Shown here one piece after another: positions 27,041 to 34,717 of a stretch of 64,000 nt of DNA; the stretch's first letter is position 1; every line of letters starts with the position of its first letter. Source of the DNA: Myxococcus dinghuensis. GTDB taxonomy: Bacteria; Myxococcota; Myxococcia; Myxococcales; Myxococcaceae. Both the position numbers and the translations under genes were made by a program. The DNA is taken from positions 62,001 to 126,000 of the forward strand of contig NZ_JAKCFB010000002.1 in assembly GCF_024198235.1 (NCBI RefSeq), read 5' to 3'. Below the pieces are notes generated by a model. It was not told the origin of the DNA. It did no database searches and saw nothing but the letters and a program-made list of their open reading frames with translations.

Positions 27041-27162
27041 TCACTGGAAAGCACCGGAGCCGCCGTGATGCCTCCCCCGGGGCACACGGTGGCTCGGGAG
27101 TCCTACGGTGGACGACCGAGCCCACTGTCTGGCTCGGGCCACCAGCGTCGCTCGTGAGAGCA

Positions 27163-27187
27163 GCGTCCCGCGAGGATGGCGGGACGC
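27163..27187. promoter_or_regulatory. Hairpin upstream of the 27301 gene
   Basis: GCGTCCCGC (27163-27171) and GCGGGACGC (27179-27187) form a perfect 9-bp stem with a seven-base loop. It lies 114 bases before the next start codon and 160 bases after the previous stop, so it may be a second terminator or a leader structure. Confidence 0.35.
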
Positions 27188-27300
27188 GCCATCGAGACGA
27201 TGGCCCTCGTCAGGACTGCGTGGACGTGGGGGCCGTCTGTCCTTGCGAGGCCAGGCCGGCTCCACTTGGCACCCCACCGGGGCCGGACTCATGGCGGCCC

Positions 27301-27954
27301 ATGCGCCGTTGGCTCTCACGACTCACGCTCCTGCGCCTCGCGCTGCCTGGCTGCCGGAGCCCTCCCAACGCCGACGCACGTTTCTGGCATTGGTTCGAGC
27401 GCAATTCGGCACGTCTTCTTCAGTCCGAGGCAGGCCAGGATCCCCTCCTGGATGAACTCCATCAGGAGCTGCTGAAAGCGCACCCCGGGCTCACGTTCGA
27501 ACTCGGTCCTTTGTCGGATGGGCACCGCGAGCTTGCCATCAGCGTGGACGGCACCGGCAGGCGCTTCACCTCCGTGAAGACGCTCGTCGCCGCCGCGCCC
27601 GCGCTCCCCGGATGGCGTGTGGTCGCCTTCCGCCGGAGAAAGGGCGCGGACTTCGCCATCACCCTTGGCAAGGTGACCCTCAAGCCCGAGGATGTCTGGT
27701 TCAGGGCGGAGACGCAGCCACGTCAGCCTGTCGAGGTCTCCGTCTACCTCAACGGCTTCACCGAGGACGACCGTCCGTATTTCTCCTTGGCGGCGTACCT
27801 CGTACTGGACGACGTCCTGGGGGAATACGATGTCGAGACGAAGGTCGGAGGCATCGGATTCGAGGCGTTCCCGAAGAATCCCGTGGAGAGCGGCTTGCGG
27901 CCGATTGCCGAGCTGGCCGCCGTGGTCGACGGGAACTTCGCGCCGGAGCCGTAG
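27301..27954 (+). CDS. Conserved hypothetical protein with lipoprotein-like leader
   Basis: A 217-residue protein. The leader MRRWLSRLTLLRLALPGC could be a lipoprotein signal, but the hydrophobic part is short. The body starts FWHWFERNSARLL, followed by ELAISVDGTGRRFTSVKTLV and LPGWRVVAFRRRKG, and ends in alternating strands and helices. It looks like a small compact conserved domain whose name I cannot supply. It precedes the DUF2079 gene by 27 bases on the same strand, so the two are probably co-transcribed. No catalytic motif is visible. Confidence 0.6.
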   Translation: MRRWLSRLTLLRLALPGCRSPPNADARFWHWFERNSARLLQSEAGQDPLLDELHQELLKAHPGLTFELGPLSDGHRELAISVDGTGRRFTSVKTLVAAAPALPGWRVVAFRRRKGADFAITLGKVTLKPEDVWFRAETQPRQPVEVSVYLNGFTEDDRPYFSLAAYLVLDDVLGEYDVETKVGGIGFEAFPKNPVESGLRPIAELAAVVDGNFAPEP

Positions 27955-27981
27955 TCGCGGGGGCTCGGAGCACCCGCTCCG

Positions 27982-29442
27982 GTGAGTCCCCACGACCTCG
28001 TGAACCAGGCCGTAGGGCGGAGCCTCTTCGGACACGCGCGACGAGGGCTACGGACACTGGCCCTGCCGCTGGTGCTCGTGACATGGGTGACCTTCGTGGT
28101 GGCCCCCGTCTGGCTCCAGGCTTCGCATGCCTGCTTTCCGCACTTCGACCTCGGCATCTACACCCAGGCCCTGGCGCGCATGTCCCTGGCGGAGCCGAAT
28201 CCCTGGCTGAGCGCCCGGCGGGTCTCCATCTTCAACGACCACTTCGACCCCATCCTGTGGACGGCGCGCCTGTTCGTCACGCTCGTGCCCCCGATGTGGG
28301 CCGCCCTGACGACGGAAGCCCTCTTCCTCCTGTTGGCGGTCCTTCCCCTGCTCTGGCTCCATGCGCGCGGGATGATGAGCCGCACCGCCACGGTGCTGCT
28401 GGCCGCGTTCCTCCTCCTGACCCCGAGCGCGGTGGAGGCGCTTCGATTTCCTGTCCATCCCACGACCTGGTCCGCGCTGCCATGGGTGCTGGCGGGCGTG
28501 GCCTTCCACTTGCGCCGCCGGGGGCTGCTCTTCTGTGCCTTGCTCTTGCTGTTCGCCTGCAAGGAGGAGTTCGCCTTCGCGGGCATCATGGTCGCCCTGG
28601 CGCTGGCGCTGCGCGGAGAGCGCCGCTTCGCGCTGGTCGTGGGGACACTGTCCCTGGTCTGGCTCGTCGGGGTCTACGGGGTACGCCCCTGGCTGATGGG
28701 GCCGTCCGAGGACTATCGCGTCCGGCTCACGCAGGGTCTGGACGAGGGGCTGGCGCACTATCTCTCCCTTCGCCTGGCCCCCACCCATCTGTCACGCATC
28801 GGCACCCTGCTGGCCCTTTTCCTTCCCCTGGGCGTCTGGGCATGGCGTGAGCGCTTGAAGCCAGACTGGACGTGGTTGCTGGTCCTGCTCCCGCTGCTCG
28901 GCATCCGGTTCCTGGGCATGGCGTGGCGATTCCACTATGGGGTGCCGCTGATGACCGCGGCACTGATGGGTTTCCTGCCCGTCCTGCGTGCCCGCCGTCT
29001 CCCCGCGTGGGTCATCGTCTCCAGCGGAGTGATGCTCCTCGTCAGCAATGAGCCGAACCTCCGCAAGCTCACGAGGACGCTGGTGTCCTCGCGAACGTAT
29101 CCGGACCATTGCCCCGGGGCGCCCGAGCGCCTGGCGAGCATTTCGCGCGGAGTGGAGACCCTGACGAGAAACCCCGAGGGCCTCGCGCTGTTGGGCAGCA
29201 ACTTCGTCTCCCTGCTCGCGGCACGGGACGAAATCTACGCCGTGGGTGGCCCCCAGCCGGACGATGGCCGCATCTACACGTGGGTGCTGGTGGAGAAGCC
29301 ACCGCATGGCGACGCCTGGCCGCTGACCTCCACGCGGCTGTCGGAGCTCATCGACGTCTGGCGCGGGGATGCCGCCACACACGTCCTCATCGACGACGCG
29401 AACGTCTTCATGGCGCGCGGCCGGTTCACCGCGCATCGCTGA
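27982..29442 (+). CDS. DUF2079 multi-pass membrane protein
   Basis: A 486-residue inner-membrane protein with about ten hydrophobic helices. Early on it has HFDLGIYTQALARM, the signature of the DUF2079 family, followed by NDHFDPILW. These proteins share the fold and acidic loop pattern of GT-C glycosyltransferases but have no assigned reaction. The last ~130 residues after the final helix form a soluble extracytoplasmic domain (GVETLTRNPEGLALLGSN, THVLIDDANVFMARG). It starts with GTG at 27982, 27 bases after the previous gene. Confidence 0.82.
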   Translation: MSPHDLVNQAVGRSLFGHARRGLRTLALPLVLVTWVTFVVAPVWLQASHACFPHFDLGIYTQALARMSLAEPNPWLSARRVSIFNDHFDPILWTARLFVTLVPPMWAALTTEALFLLLAVLPLLWLHARGMMSRTATVLLAAFLLLTPSAVEALRFPVHPTTWSALPWVLAGVAFHLRRRGLLFCALLLLFACKEEFAFAGIMVALALALRGERRFALVVGTLSLVWLVGVYGVRPWLMGPSEDYRVRLTQGLDEGLAHYLSLRLAPTHLSRIGTLLALFLPLGVWAWRERLKPDWTWLLVLLPLLGIRFLGMAWRFHYGVPLMTAALMGFLPVLRARRLPAWVIVSSGVMLLVSNEPNLRKLTRTLVSSRTYPDHCPGAPERLASISRGVETLTRNPEGLALLGSNFVSLLAARDEIYAVGGPQPDDGRIYTWVLVEKPPHGDAWPLTSTRLSELIDVWRGDAATHVLIDDANVFMARGRFTAHR

Positions 29443-29592
29443 CCCGGCCACCCCCTCCGAAGAAGTCCGTCTCCACCCATCCCCACGGAAAAATGGCGGC
29501 GGTGTCGATCCCCGTGCGCGTCGTTCGTCGTCCGCGTGAAGGCCCCTTTTCCTTCGCAGCAGACGAACCCATTCCCCCGGAGGGGAGACCCC

Positions 29593-30468
29593 ATGTTCCG
29601 CACCATCCTCGCTGTCGCGATGCTGCTTCTCGCCGTCCCCAACCTGGCCAGCGCCCAGGCGAAACCCAAGGGTGCCCGCGTCACCGTGAACGGGATGCAG
29701 ATGTATTACGAGGTGTCCGGCAAGGGCGACCCGCTCATCGTCCTGCACGGCGCCTATATGAACATCCCGTCGATGGGCGCCATCATCACCCGGCTCGCCA
29801 AGACCCATCAGGTCTACGCGCTCGAGTTCCAGGGACACGGGCGCACCACGGACATCGACCGGCCCATCACCTACGCCCACCTCGCGGATGACGTCGCGGC
29901 CTTCATGAACGCGGTGGGGCTCGAGAAGGCAGACGTGTTCGGCTACTCCATGGGCGCGGCCGCCGGATTGCAGCTCGCCATCCGCCATCCGGAGAAGGTG
30001 AACAAGCTCGCCGCCGCCTCGGTCGCCTACGACATCGAGGGCTGGCAGCCCGAGTTCAGGGCGTTCATCCCGCAGATGAAGGTGGAGATGTTCCTCGAGA
30101 TGCCGTTCGCGAAGGAGTACCGGAAGCTCGCCGCCAATCCCGAGGGGTTCCCGGAGCTGGTCCGGAAGCTGATCGCGCTCGAGAAGGAGCCGATGGCGTG
30201 GGCCGAGCAGGTGAAGGCGCTGAAGACCCCGGTGCTCATCATCACCGGTGATGCCGACGTCGCGACCCTCGAGCACTCCGTCGCGATGCTCCGGCTGCTC
30301 GGCGGTGGTGGCGCGGGCGACATGGGCGCGCCGCTGCCGTCCTCGCGCCTCGCGGTCCTGCCCGCCACGTCCCACACCGCGGTCATCACGCAATCGGAGC
30401 TGCTGCACGCCTTCATCGAGCCCTTCCTGAAGGGCAGCGCGCCGAAGGGGATGTTCGCGTCGCCGTAG
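29593..30468 (+). CDS. Secreted alpha/beta hydrolase
   Basis: A 291-residue hydrolase with a clear signal peptide (MFRTILAVAMLLLAVPNLASAQ). The oxyanion region is IVLHGAYM, the nucleophile Ser lies in FGYSMGAAAG, the Asp in ITGDADV and the His in ATSHTAV. This order and spacing match the general alpha/beta hydrolase-1 family; the substrate is not predictable. The ATG at 29593 follows GGAGGGGAGA. The gene is convergent with the next one and the two are separated by a strong bidirectional hairpin. Confidence 0.87.
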   Translation: MFRTILAVAMLLLAVPNLASAQAKPKGARVTVNGMQMYYEVSGKGDPLIVLHGAYMNIPSMGAIITRLAKTHQVYALEFQGHGRTTDIDRPITYAHLADDVAAFMNAVGLEKADVFGYSMGAAAGLQLAIRHPEKVNKLAAASVAYDIEGWQPEFRAFIPQMKVEMFLEMPFAKEYRKLAANPEGFPELVRKLIALEKEPMAWAEQVKALKTPVLIITGDADVATLEHSVAMLRLLGGGGAGDMGAPLPSSRLAVLPATSHTAVITQSELLHAFIEPFLKGSAPKGMFASP

Positions 30469-30484
30469 CGACGTGCGGCCCCCT

Positions 30485-30512
30485 GCCCTCGCCACGTGCC
30501 GCTGGCGAGGGC
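30485..30512. terminator. Bidirectional terminator
   Basis: GCCCTCGCCA (30485-30494) pairs perfectly with TGGCGAGGGC (30503-30512) over an eight-base loop, between convergent genes ending at 30468 and 30551. Confidence 0.7.
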
Positions 30513-30550
30513 GGAGTGGCTGCCCGCGAGCACTCGCGCCCGGAGGCCCC

Positions 30551-31546
30551 TCAGGCCCCGGGCAACACGAAGATGCGCACGAGCCCGAAGTTGTCGGAGA
30601 CCTGGCTGTCCGCGAAGCGCACCTGCAGCGGGACCTCCTCCCCCGTCACGTCATAGGTGTACCGGTGCTCGGTCGCGTTGAAGGCCGCCGTGGACGCCGG
30701 GTGCTTCCAGGTCTTCCCTCCGTCCAGGCTGAGCTCGATGAGACTCGCTCTCGATGGCGCGGTCCCCGGGGCCTTCACACCGGCGAAAGCGAACTCGGGG
30801 TCGAGGCCGACGTTGCGGTTGGCGATGTTCGGGTTGGGAAACATGGGCGCGGGCTCCGGTTGACCGGACTGCGCGCCGGCGACGATGTCGTTCTTCCAGA
30901 CGTTGAAGGTGCCCTGCATCGTCACGCGGTAGGGCTTGCCCTTCTGGAGCACCAGCTTGCTGGGAACGGCGGTAGCGCTCCGGGTGTCGAGCCACAGCTC
31001 CTCGGCGGGTACCACGACGACCTTCAGGCGGCCCGTGTTGTCCGTGACGGGCTTGTCCGCGATGCGGACCTGCAGCGCGGCGCTCGCGCCGGTCACCTCA
31101 TAGCCATAGGCGTGCTCGGTGGCGTTGAAGGCCGCCGTGGACGCCGGGTGCTTCCAGGCCTTCCCTCCGTCCAGGCTGAGCTCGATGAGGCCGGACCGCT
31201 GCGCACCAGGCTCCGGTCGCTTCTCCAGCGCATGCCCCTTGGACCAGGCGAAGACGAACTCGGGGTCGAAGCCGACGTTGCGGCTGGTCCCCTTGGGGCT
31301 CGGAAACATGGGGGCGGACTCGGGCTGGAGGGATTTCACGCCTGGAACGATGGTGTTCCCCCAGACGTTGAAGGTGCCCTGAATCGTGACGAGGTAGGGC
31401 CACCCGGGCTTCAGCACGGTCTGGCCGGTCACCGGCGCGGCGCTCTGGGTGTCGAGCCACAGCTCCTCCTGCTGCGCCCAGGCGGGAGATGCCGCCAATA
31501 CCCATACCCCTGCACACCCGATGGCCCATCGCGAAAAACCTCTCAT
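30551..31546 (-). CDS. Secreted protein with two tandem copies of an unknown domain
   Basis: A 331-residue exported protein (signal peptide WAIGCAGVWVLAASPAWAQ). It consists of two homologous ~150-residue halves. Each starts EELWLDTxSA, continues YxVTxQGTFNVWxN, then PMFPxP and SLIELSLDGGKxWKHPAS or its close variant, and ends with AALQVRIAD or PLQVRFAD. The all-beta pattern suggests two beta-sandwich or jelly-roll domains, possibly carbohydrate- or adhesion-related. I do not recognise the family. The ATG at 31546 follows GGAGAGAG and matches the signal-peptide start; an in-frame ATG lies five codons upstream. Confidence 0.75.
   Translation of the reverse strand: MRGFSRWAIGCAGVWVLAASPAWAQQEELWLDTQSAAPVTGQTVLKPGWPYLVTIQGTFNVWGNTIVPGVKSLQPESAPMFPSPKGTSRNVGFDPEFVFAWSKGHALEKRPEPGAQRSGLIELSLDGGKAWKHPASTAAFNATEHAYGYEVTGASAALQVRIADKPVTDNTGRLKVVVVPAEELWLDTRSATAVPSKLVLQKGKPYRVTMQGTFNVWKNDIVAGAQSGQPEPAPMFPNPNIANRNVGLDPEFAFAGVKAPGTAPSRASLIELSLDGGKTWKHPASTAAFNATEHRYTYDVTGEEVPLQVRFADSQVSDNFGLVRIFVLPGA
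30665..31189 (-). repeat. Nearly identical 78-bp segments 447 bp apart
   Basis: Positions 30665-30742 and 31112-31189 differ at only a few bases. The offset of 447 bp (149 codons) is the domain period of the gene, while the remaining parts of the two domains have diverged more. Confidence 0.75.
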
Positions 31547-31614
31547 ACCAGCTCTCTCCATTGCCTTGAACAGGAACGCGGGTGCTCCCACAGCACGACC
31601 GCGATGACTTGGAT

Positions 31615-31630
31615 TGCAAGCGGAGGACCA
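31615..31630 (-). promoter_or_regulatory. Weak sigma-54-like promoter
   Basis: On the minus strand TGGTCCTCCGCTTGCA keeps GG and GC ten bases apart and a full TTGCA, but has three mismatches in the -24 half. It would start transcription about 55 bases upstream of the ATG at 31546. Confidence 0.25.
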
Positions 31631-31710
31631 CGCAGCGCATCTTCCGCGCTTTCCCTGTCAGCCCCCCGCCCATGAATGGATGTGAATGCGAGGCGCTCAC
31701 GCCGAAGGGG

Positions 31711-31757
31711 GCCTGACATGTCAGGCGGCACCGGCTGACACGAAGGCTGACGCGTCA
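31711..31757. promoter_or_regulatory. Two TGAC-N2-GTCA palindromes in a divergent promoter region
   Basis: GCCTGACATGTCAGGC (31711-31726) is a perfect 16-bp palindrome. TGACGCGTCA (31748-31757) is a second perfect palindrome with the same TGAC-N2-GTCA core, its centre 34 bases away. Further TGACA half-sites lie near 31735. They lie between genes starting at 31546 (minus) and 31841 (plus), consistent with a dimeric regulator binding twice, about three helical turns apart. Confidence 0.5.
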
Positions 31758-31840
31758 ATGACGACCATGGGCGAGCACCACGCCCGGCATCCCACCGTCC
31801 GTCCTCCTACCCGAACGCCTCCTGGGGTACGGTGCCGCGC

Positions 31841-32641
31841 ATGTCGATGCATGAAATCGAGGACATGGTGGAGGGGGCGGTGCGGGTCCTCGACCGTCGG
31901 GCGCCCGCTGGCGACGACGCCCCGCGCAGTCAGTTCGCGCGCCTCCTCGCGTTCCAGGGAGAGTGCGACTGTTCGTTCACCCATTTCCGGATGATGGACA
32001 TCCTGCTCGCCCGTCGCTTCACGTACCGGTTCGACGTGGCCGACCACCCCGACCATGCGACCCGTCGCGAGTTCTTCCAGGGCATCACGGAGTTCACGTA
32101 CCTCCACGAGGACCTCACGGACGACCCGGACGCCTCCGAGGGTGAGTCCCGCCCGCTGGCCGGGTACATCGAACCGCCCGACCTCTATTGCGACGCCGGC
32201 AGTCCGCTGTGGCGCCGCATGGTGGAGGCGGGGAAGCTGACGGGGCCAGATGCCGAACCGCCCGCGAAGCTCCTCCTCATCGACGTCGTGCTCGAGGTCC
32301 TGCGGGGCGCCGAAGCCGCGGGAGACGCGGAGCTGATCGCCATGTGGTTCAACCTGGGGCCGTCCACCTTGTTCGGGGACCTGTTCACGCGCCAGATTCG
32401 CAAGGGAGACGTCCTGGCCAGGAACCCCTTCACGGGCGAGGACGTCGTCGCCAAGGAGGACTTCATCGCTCCGGGCCGGTTCACCCTCGAGGAGCTCCAG
32501 GCCACGCCGCAGGCCTCGAGCGTCCGCGACATCGTGCGTCGCACGCGGGCGCTCGCCACGGAGCTCGCCTATGACGAGCGCCCCTCGGAGGAGTCCCTCG
32601 CGCGCAACCCCGCCAACGCCTGGTGGTGGGAAGGCCTCTGA
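31841..32641 (+). CDS. Hypothetical protein
   Basis: A 266-residue soluble protein without signal peptide or membrane segment. Notable stretches are GECDCSFTHFRMMDILLARRF, cut here to its core FTHFRMMDILLARR, then FTYLHEDLTDDP, LLLIDVVLEVLRGA and a Trp-rich end ANAWWWEGL. I do not recognise the family or any catalytic motif. The ATGs at 31841 and 31847 and an upstream GTG at 31832 are all possible starts. The downstream membrane-protein gene follows after 64 bases, so the two could be one unit. Confidence 0.6.
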   Translation: MSMHEIEDMVEGAVRVLDRRAPAGDDAPRSQFARLLAFQGECDCSFTHFRMMDILLARRFTYRFDVADHPDHATRREFFQGITEFTYLHEDLTDDPDASEGESRPLAGYIEPPDLYCDAGSPLWRRMVEAGKLTGPDAEPPAKLLLIDVVLEVLRGAEAAGDAELIAMWFNLGPSTLFGDLFTRQIRKGDVLARNPFTGEDVVAKEDFIAPGRFTLEELQATPQASSVRDIVRRTRALATELAYDERPSEESLARNPANAWWWEGL

Positions 32642-32705
32642 GCACCGGTGCGCGGCCGGCGACGGAGGGATGGCGTGCACCGGTCCGGCGGCATATACGC
32701 GCGGC

Positions 32706-33605
32706 ATGACGTCCCCCGAGCCTCGACCGACGACACCGCTGTGGTTCGGGCTGCTACCCCTGCCCGCCATCCTCCTGGGGGCCTTCGTCGCGTGGCGAAG
32801 TGACGTGCCGGTCACGGCGTTCGCCACCAACGCGATGGCGACGGTGCTCGGTGCCGGGGTGGCGGCCCTGGTGGGTCGCCTGTCGGGCACGGCGCTCCAG
32901 CGCGCCGCCCTCCCCATCGCCGTCACCGCGGTGCTGCTCACCGCCTCGACGCTCGTGTTCCCGGGACTCGACGGGGTCCATCGCTGGATCCAGGTGGGCC
33001 CGGTCCGGCTCCTCGCATCCGCCATCGCCGTTCCGTGGGTGCTGCTGGGGATGAGCGTCGCGCGCCCCCAGCGCTTCGCCAGCTCCGTCGCCCTGGCCCT
33101 CGGGCTGGCGGCCGTCCACGCCGCGCAACCCGACGCCGGTCAGGGGACCGCCTTCGCGTTGGCGGCGAGCGTCCTGTTCGTCCGCGCGCGCTCGGGGCCC
33201 TGGCTCCCGCGCGCCCTCGCTTGCGCCGGGGTGCTCGCCCTCGGCTTCGCGGCCTGGCTCCGGCCCGACCCGCTCGACGCGGTTCCCCACGTCGAGCGCA
33301 TCGTCCAACTGGCCACGCGGCTGGACCCGGTGCTCGGCGTCGTGGCCGTCGTGACGCTCGTGCTCCTCCTCGTGCCGGCCGCGCTGGGCGCCACACGGGC
33401 ACGGACAGGAGGGGGCGACGACGGGGGCTTCTCCATCAGCCTCCTCGCCTACCTCGCCGCGACGCTCGGCGTGACGGCCCTCGGCAACTTCCCGGTCCCG
33501 GCGATGGGGGCCGGGGCTGGTCCCCTCCTGGGGTGGTATGCGGCGACAGGCATCCTCGTCGCGACCCTGCGACGTCGGGGCAATCCCTCCGGAGCAGCCC
33601 TGTAG
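32706..33605 (+). CDS. Multi-pass membrane protein with FtsW-like motif
   Basis: A 299-residue protein with about eight hydrophobic helices and no large soluble domain. The segment GVHRWIQVGPVRLLASAIAV resembles the GxxRWIxIGPxxxQPSE region of the SEDS (FtsW/RodA) family, here shortened because the QPSE part is replaced by small hydrophobic residues. At ~300 residues it is shorter than SEDS proteins (about 370-420). A glycosyltransferase role in the cell wall is therefore only a suggestion; it may simply be a distant membrane relative. It is convergent with the ATP-grasp pseudogene. Confidence 0.55.
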   Translation: MTSPEPRPTTPLWFGLLPLPAILLGAFVAWRSDVPVTAFATNAMATVLGAGVAALVGRLSGTALQRAALPIAVTAVLLTASTLVFPGLDGVHRWIQVGPVRLLASAIAVPWVLLGMSVARPQRFASSVALALGLAAVHAAQPDAGQGTAFALAASVLFVRARSGPWLPRALACAGVLALGFAAWLRPDPLDAVPHVERIVQLATRLDPVLGVVAVVTLVLLLVPAALGATRARTGGGDDGGFSISLLAYLAATLGVTALGNFPVPAMGAGAGPLLGWYAATGILVATLRRRGNPSGAAL

Positions 33606-33666
33606 ACTGGAGCCATGCCCTCCCGCGTGGGCGAGGCGGGCCTGGAGGAGCGGCGCTCCGCGTGAG

Positions 33667-34543
33667 TCACCAGGCGTCGGCCAGCATGTGGAGCAGCAGG
33701 TCCGCACAGCTCCAGCCCATGGCGCGTGCGGCGATGGCGCTGAGGCTGTCCTGGTCCTCGCGCCCCGGGCGTCCGGCGCCGGTCATGTTCGGCTTCAGGT
33801 TGAGGTCGAACAGCCGGAACACGCCCTCGGCATCGGCGCGGCAGTCGATGCGGATGGGCGCGCGCGCTTCGACGCACCTGGCGGCCTCGACGCAGTTCGC
33901 GAGCAGCGCGGCGACAGCGGGCGCCTCGCGCTCCTCGGGGCTCAACGCCCGGCTGTTCTGGACGACGGCGACGACGCCATTGTAGGACCCGCGTCACGCC
34001 CTGGCTGCCGCGCCCGCGCACCGGCTTGACGACCAGCGGGAACTCCAACCCCAGCGCGGCGAGCCGCGCCCTGGTCAGCGACGACCACGGCTCGATGCCG
34101 GGCCGGGCGTCCACCGCGGCGAGCACCGCGCCCGGTGTCGGGAGTCCGCGACGACGGAGGAGCGCGTTGGTCGCGAACTTGTCGTCGAACCGCTGCACGG
34201 TCGACGGCAACTGCCCGACGACCGCGAAGCGGGGGATGAAGGCCTCGAGAGGATGCCCCGAGAACAGCACGGTGTTGGCCCAGAGGACGGTCGCGCCCCG
34301 CGCCCCCGCCAGTTGGATGCCCTCGTCGGTATCGGGGAAGACCCAATCGAGCGCGACGCCAGGGTCCGGACGCGCGGTGGGCGTCACCACCCGCACCCCG
34401 GCGTTCGCGAGCGCATACGCGATGTCGGCGCCGCTGTCCGAGTAGCCGCCCGGTTTCGGCTCCTTGCGCAGCCCCTCGACGGGGGGTGGAGCCACCGCCT
34501 GGAAGAGGACGGCGACGACGGGGTCTCGGGTCGGGTGCGCCAT
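33667..34543 (-). pseudogene. ATP-grasp ligase with internal deletion and frame change
   Basis: From the ATG at 34543 the frame reads as a D-Ala-D-Ala-ligase-like ATP-grasp protein (AYALANAGVRVVTPTARPDP, DDKFATNALLRRRGLPTPG, FPLVVKPVRGRGSQGVTR). Near 33985-33991 it shifts frame and resumes at YNGVVAVVQNSRALSPEER, continuing to APIRIDCRADAEGVFRLFDLNLKPNMTG, the second half of the same fold, with stop at 33667. About 60 residues that would carry the central strand and E-x-x-LPGxE-type hinge appear to be missing between the two pieces. The remaining product cannot bind ATP normally. An assembly or sequencing error is the alternative. Confidence 0.75.
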
Positions 34544-34626
34544 GGGGGTCGCTCCTCGCAGTGGCCTCACGGGCGCCCGCGCGACCGGCGGCGCGGCGAG
34601 CACGGCGGGAAGATACCTCGCCTGCC

Positions 34627-34650
34627 CGCTCTCCTGTCTCCTGGAGAGCG
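34627..34650. promoter_or_regulatory. Hairpin or operator in divergent promoter region
   Basis: CGCTCTCC (34627-34634) and GGAGAGCG (34643-34650), perfect over eight bases with an eight-base spacer, 68 bases upstream of the ATG at 34718. Confidence 0.35.
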
Positions 34651-34717
34651 CCACCCCAGGTGCGGGAGAACCACGGAACCAACGTAACTCCACGTTCGGC
34701 GTAGTAGGTTCCCGCGC

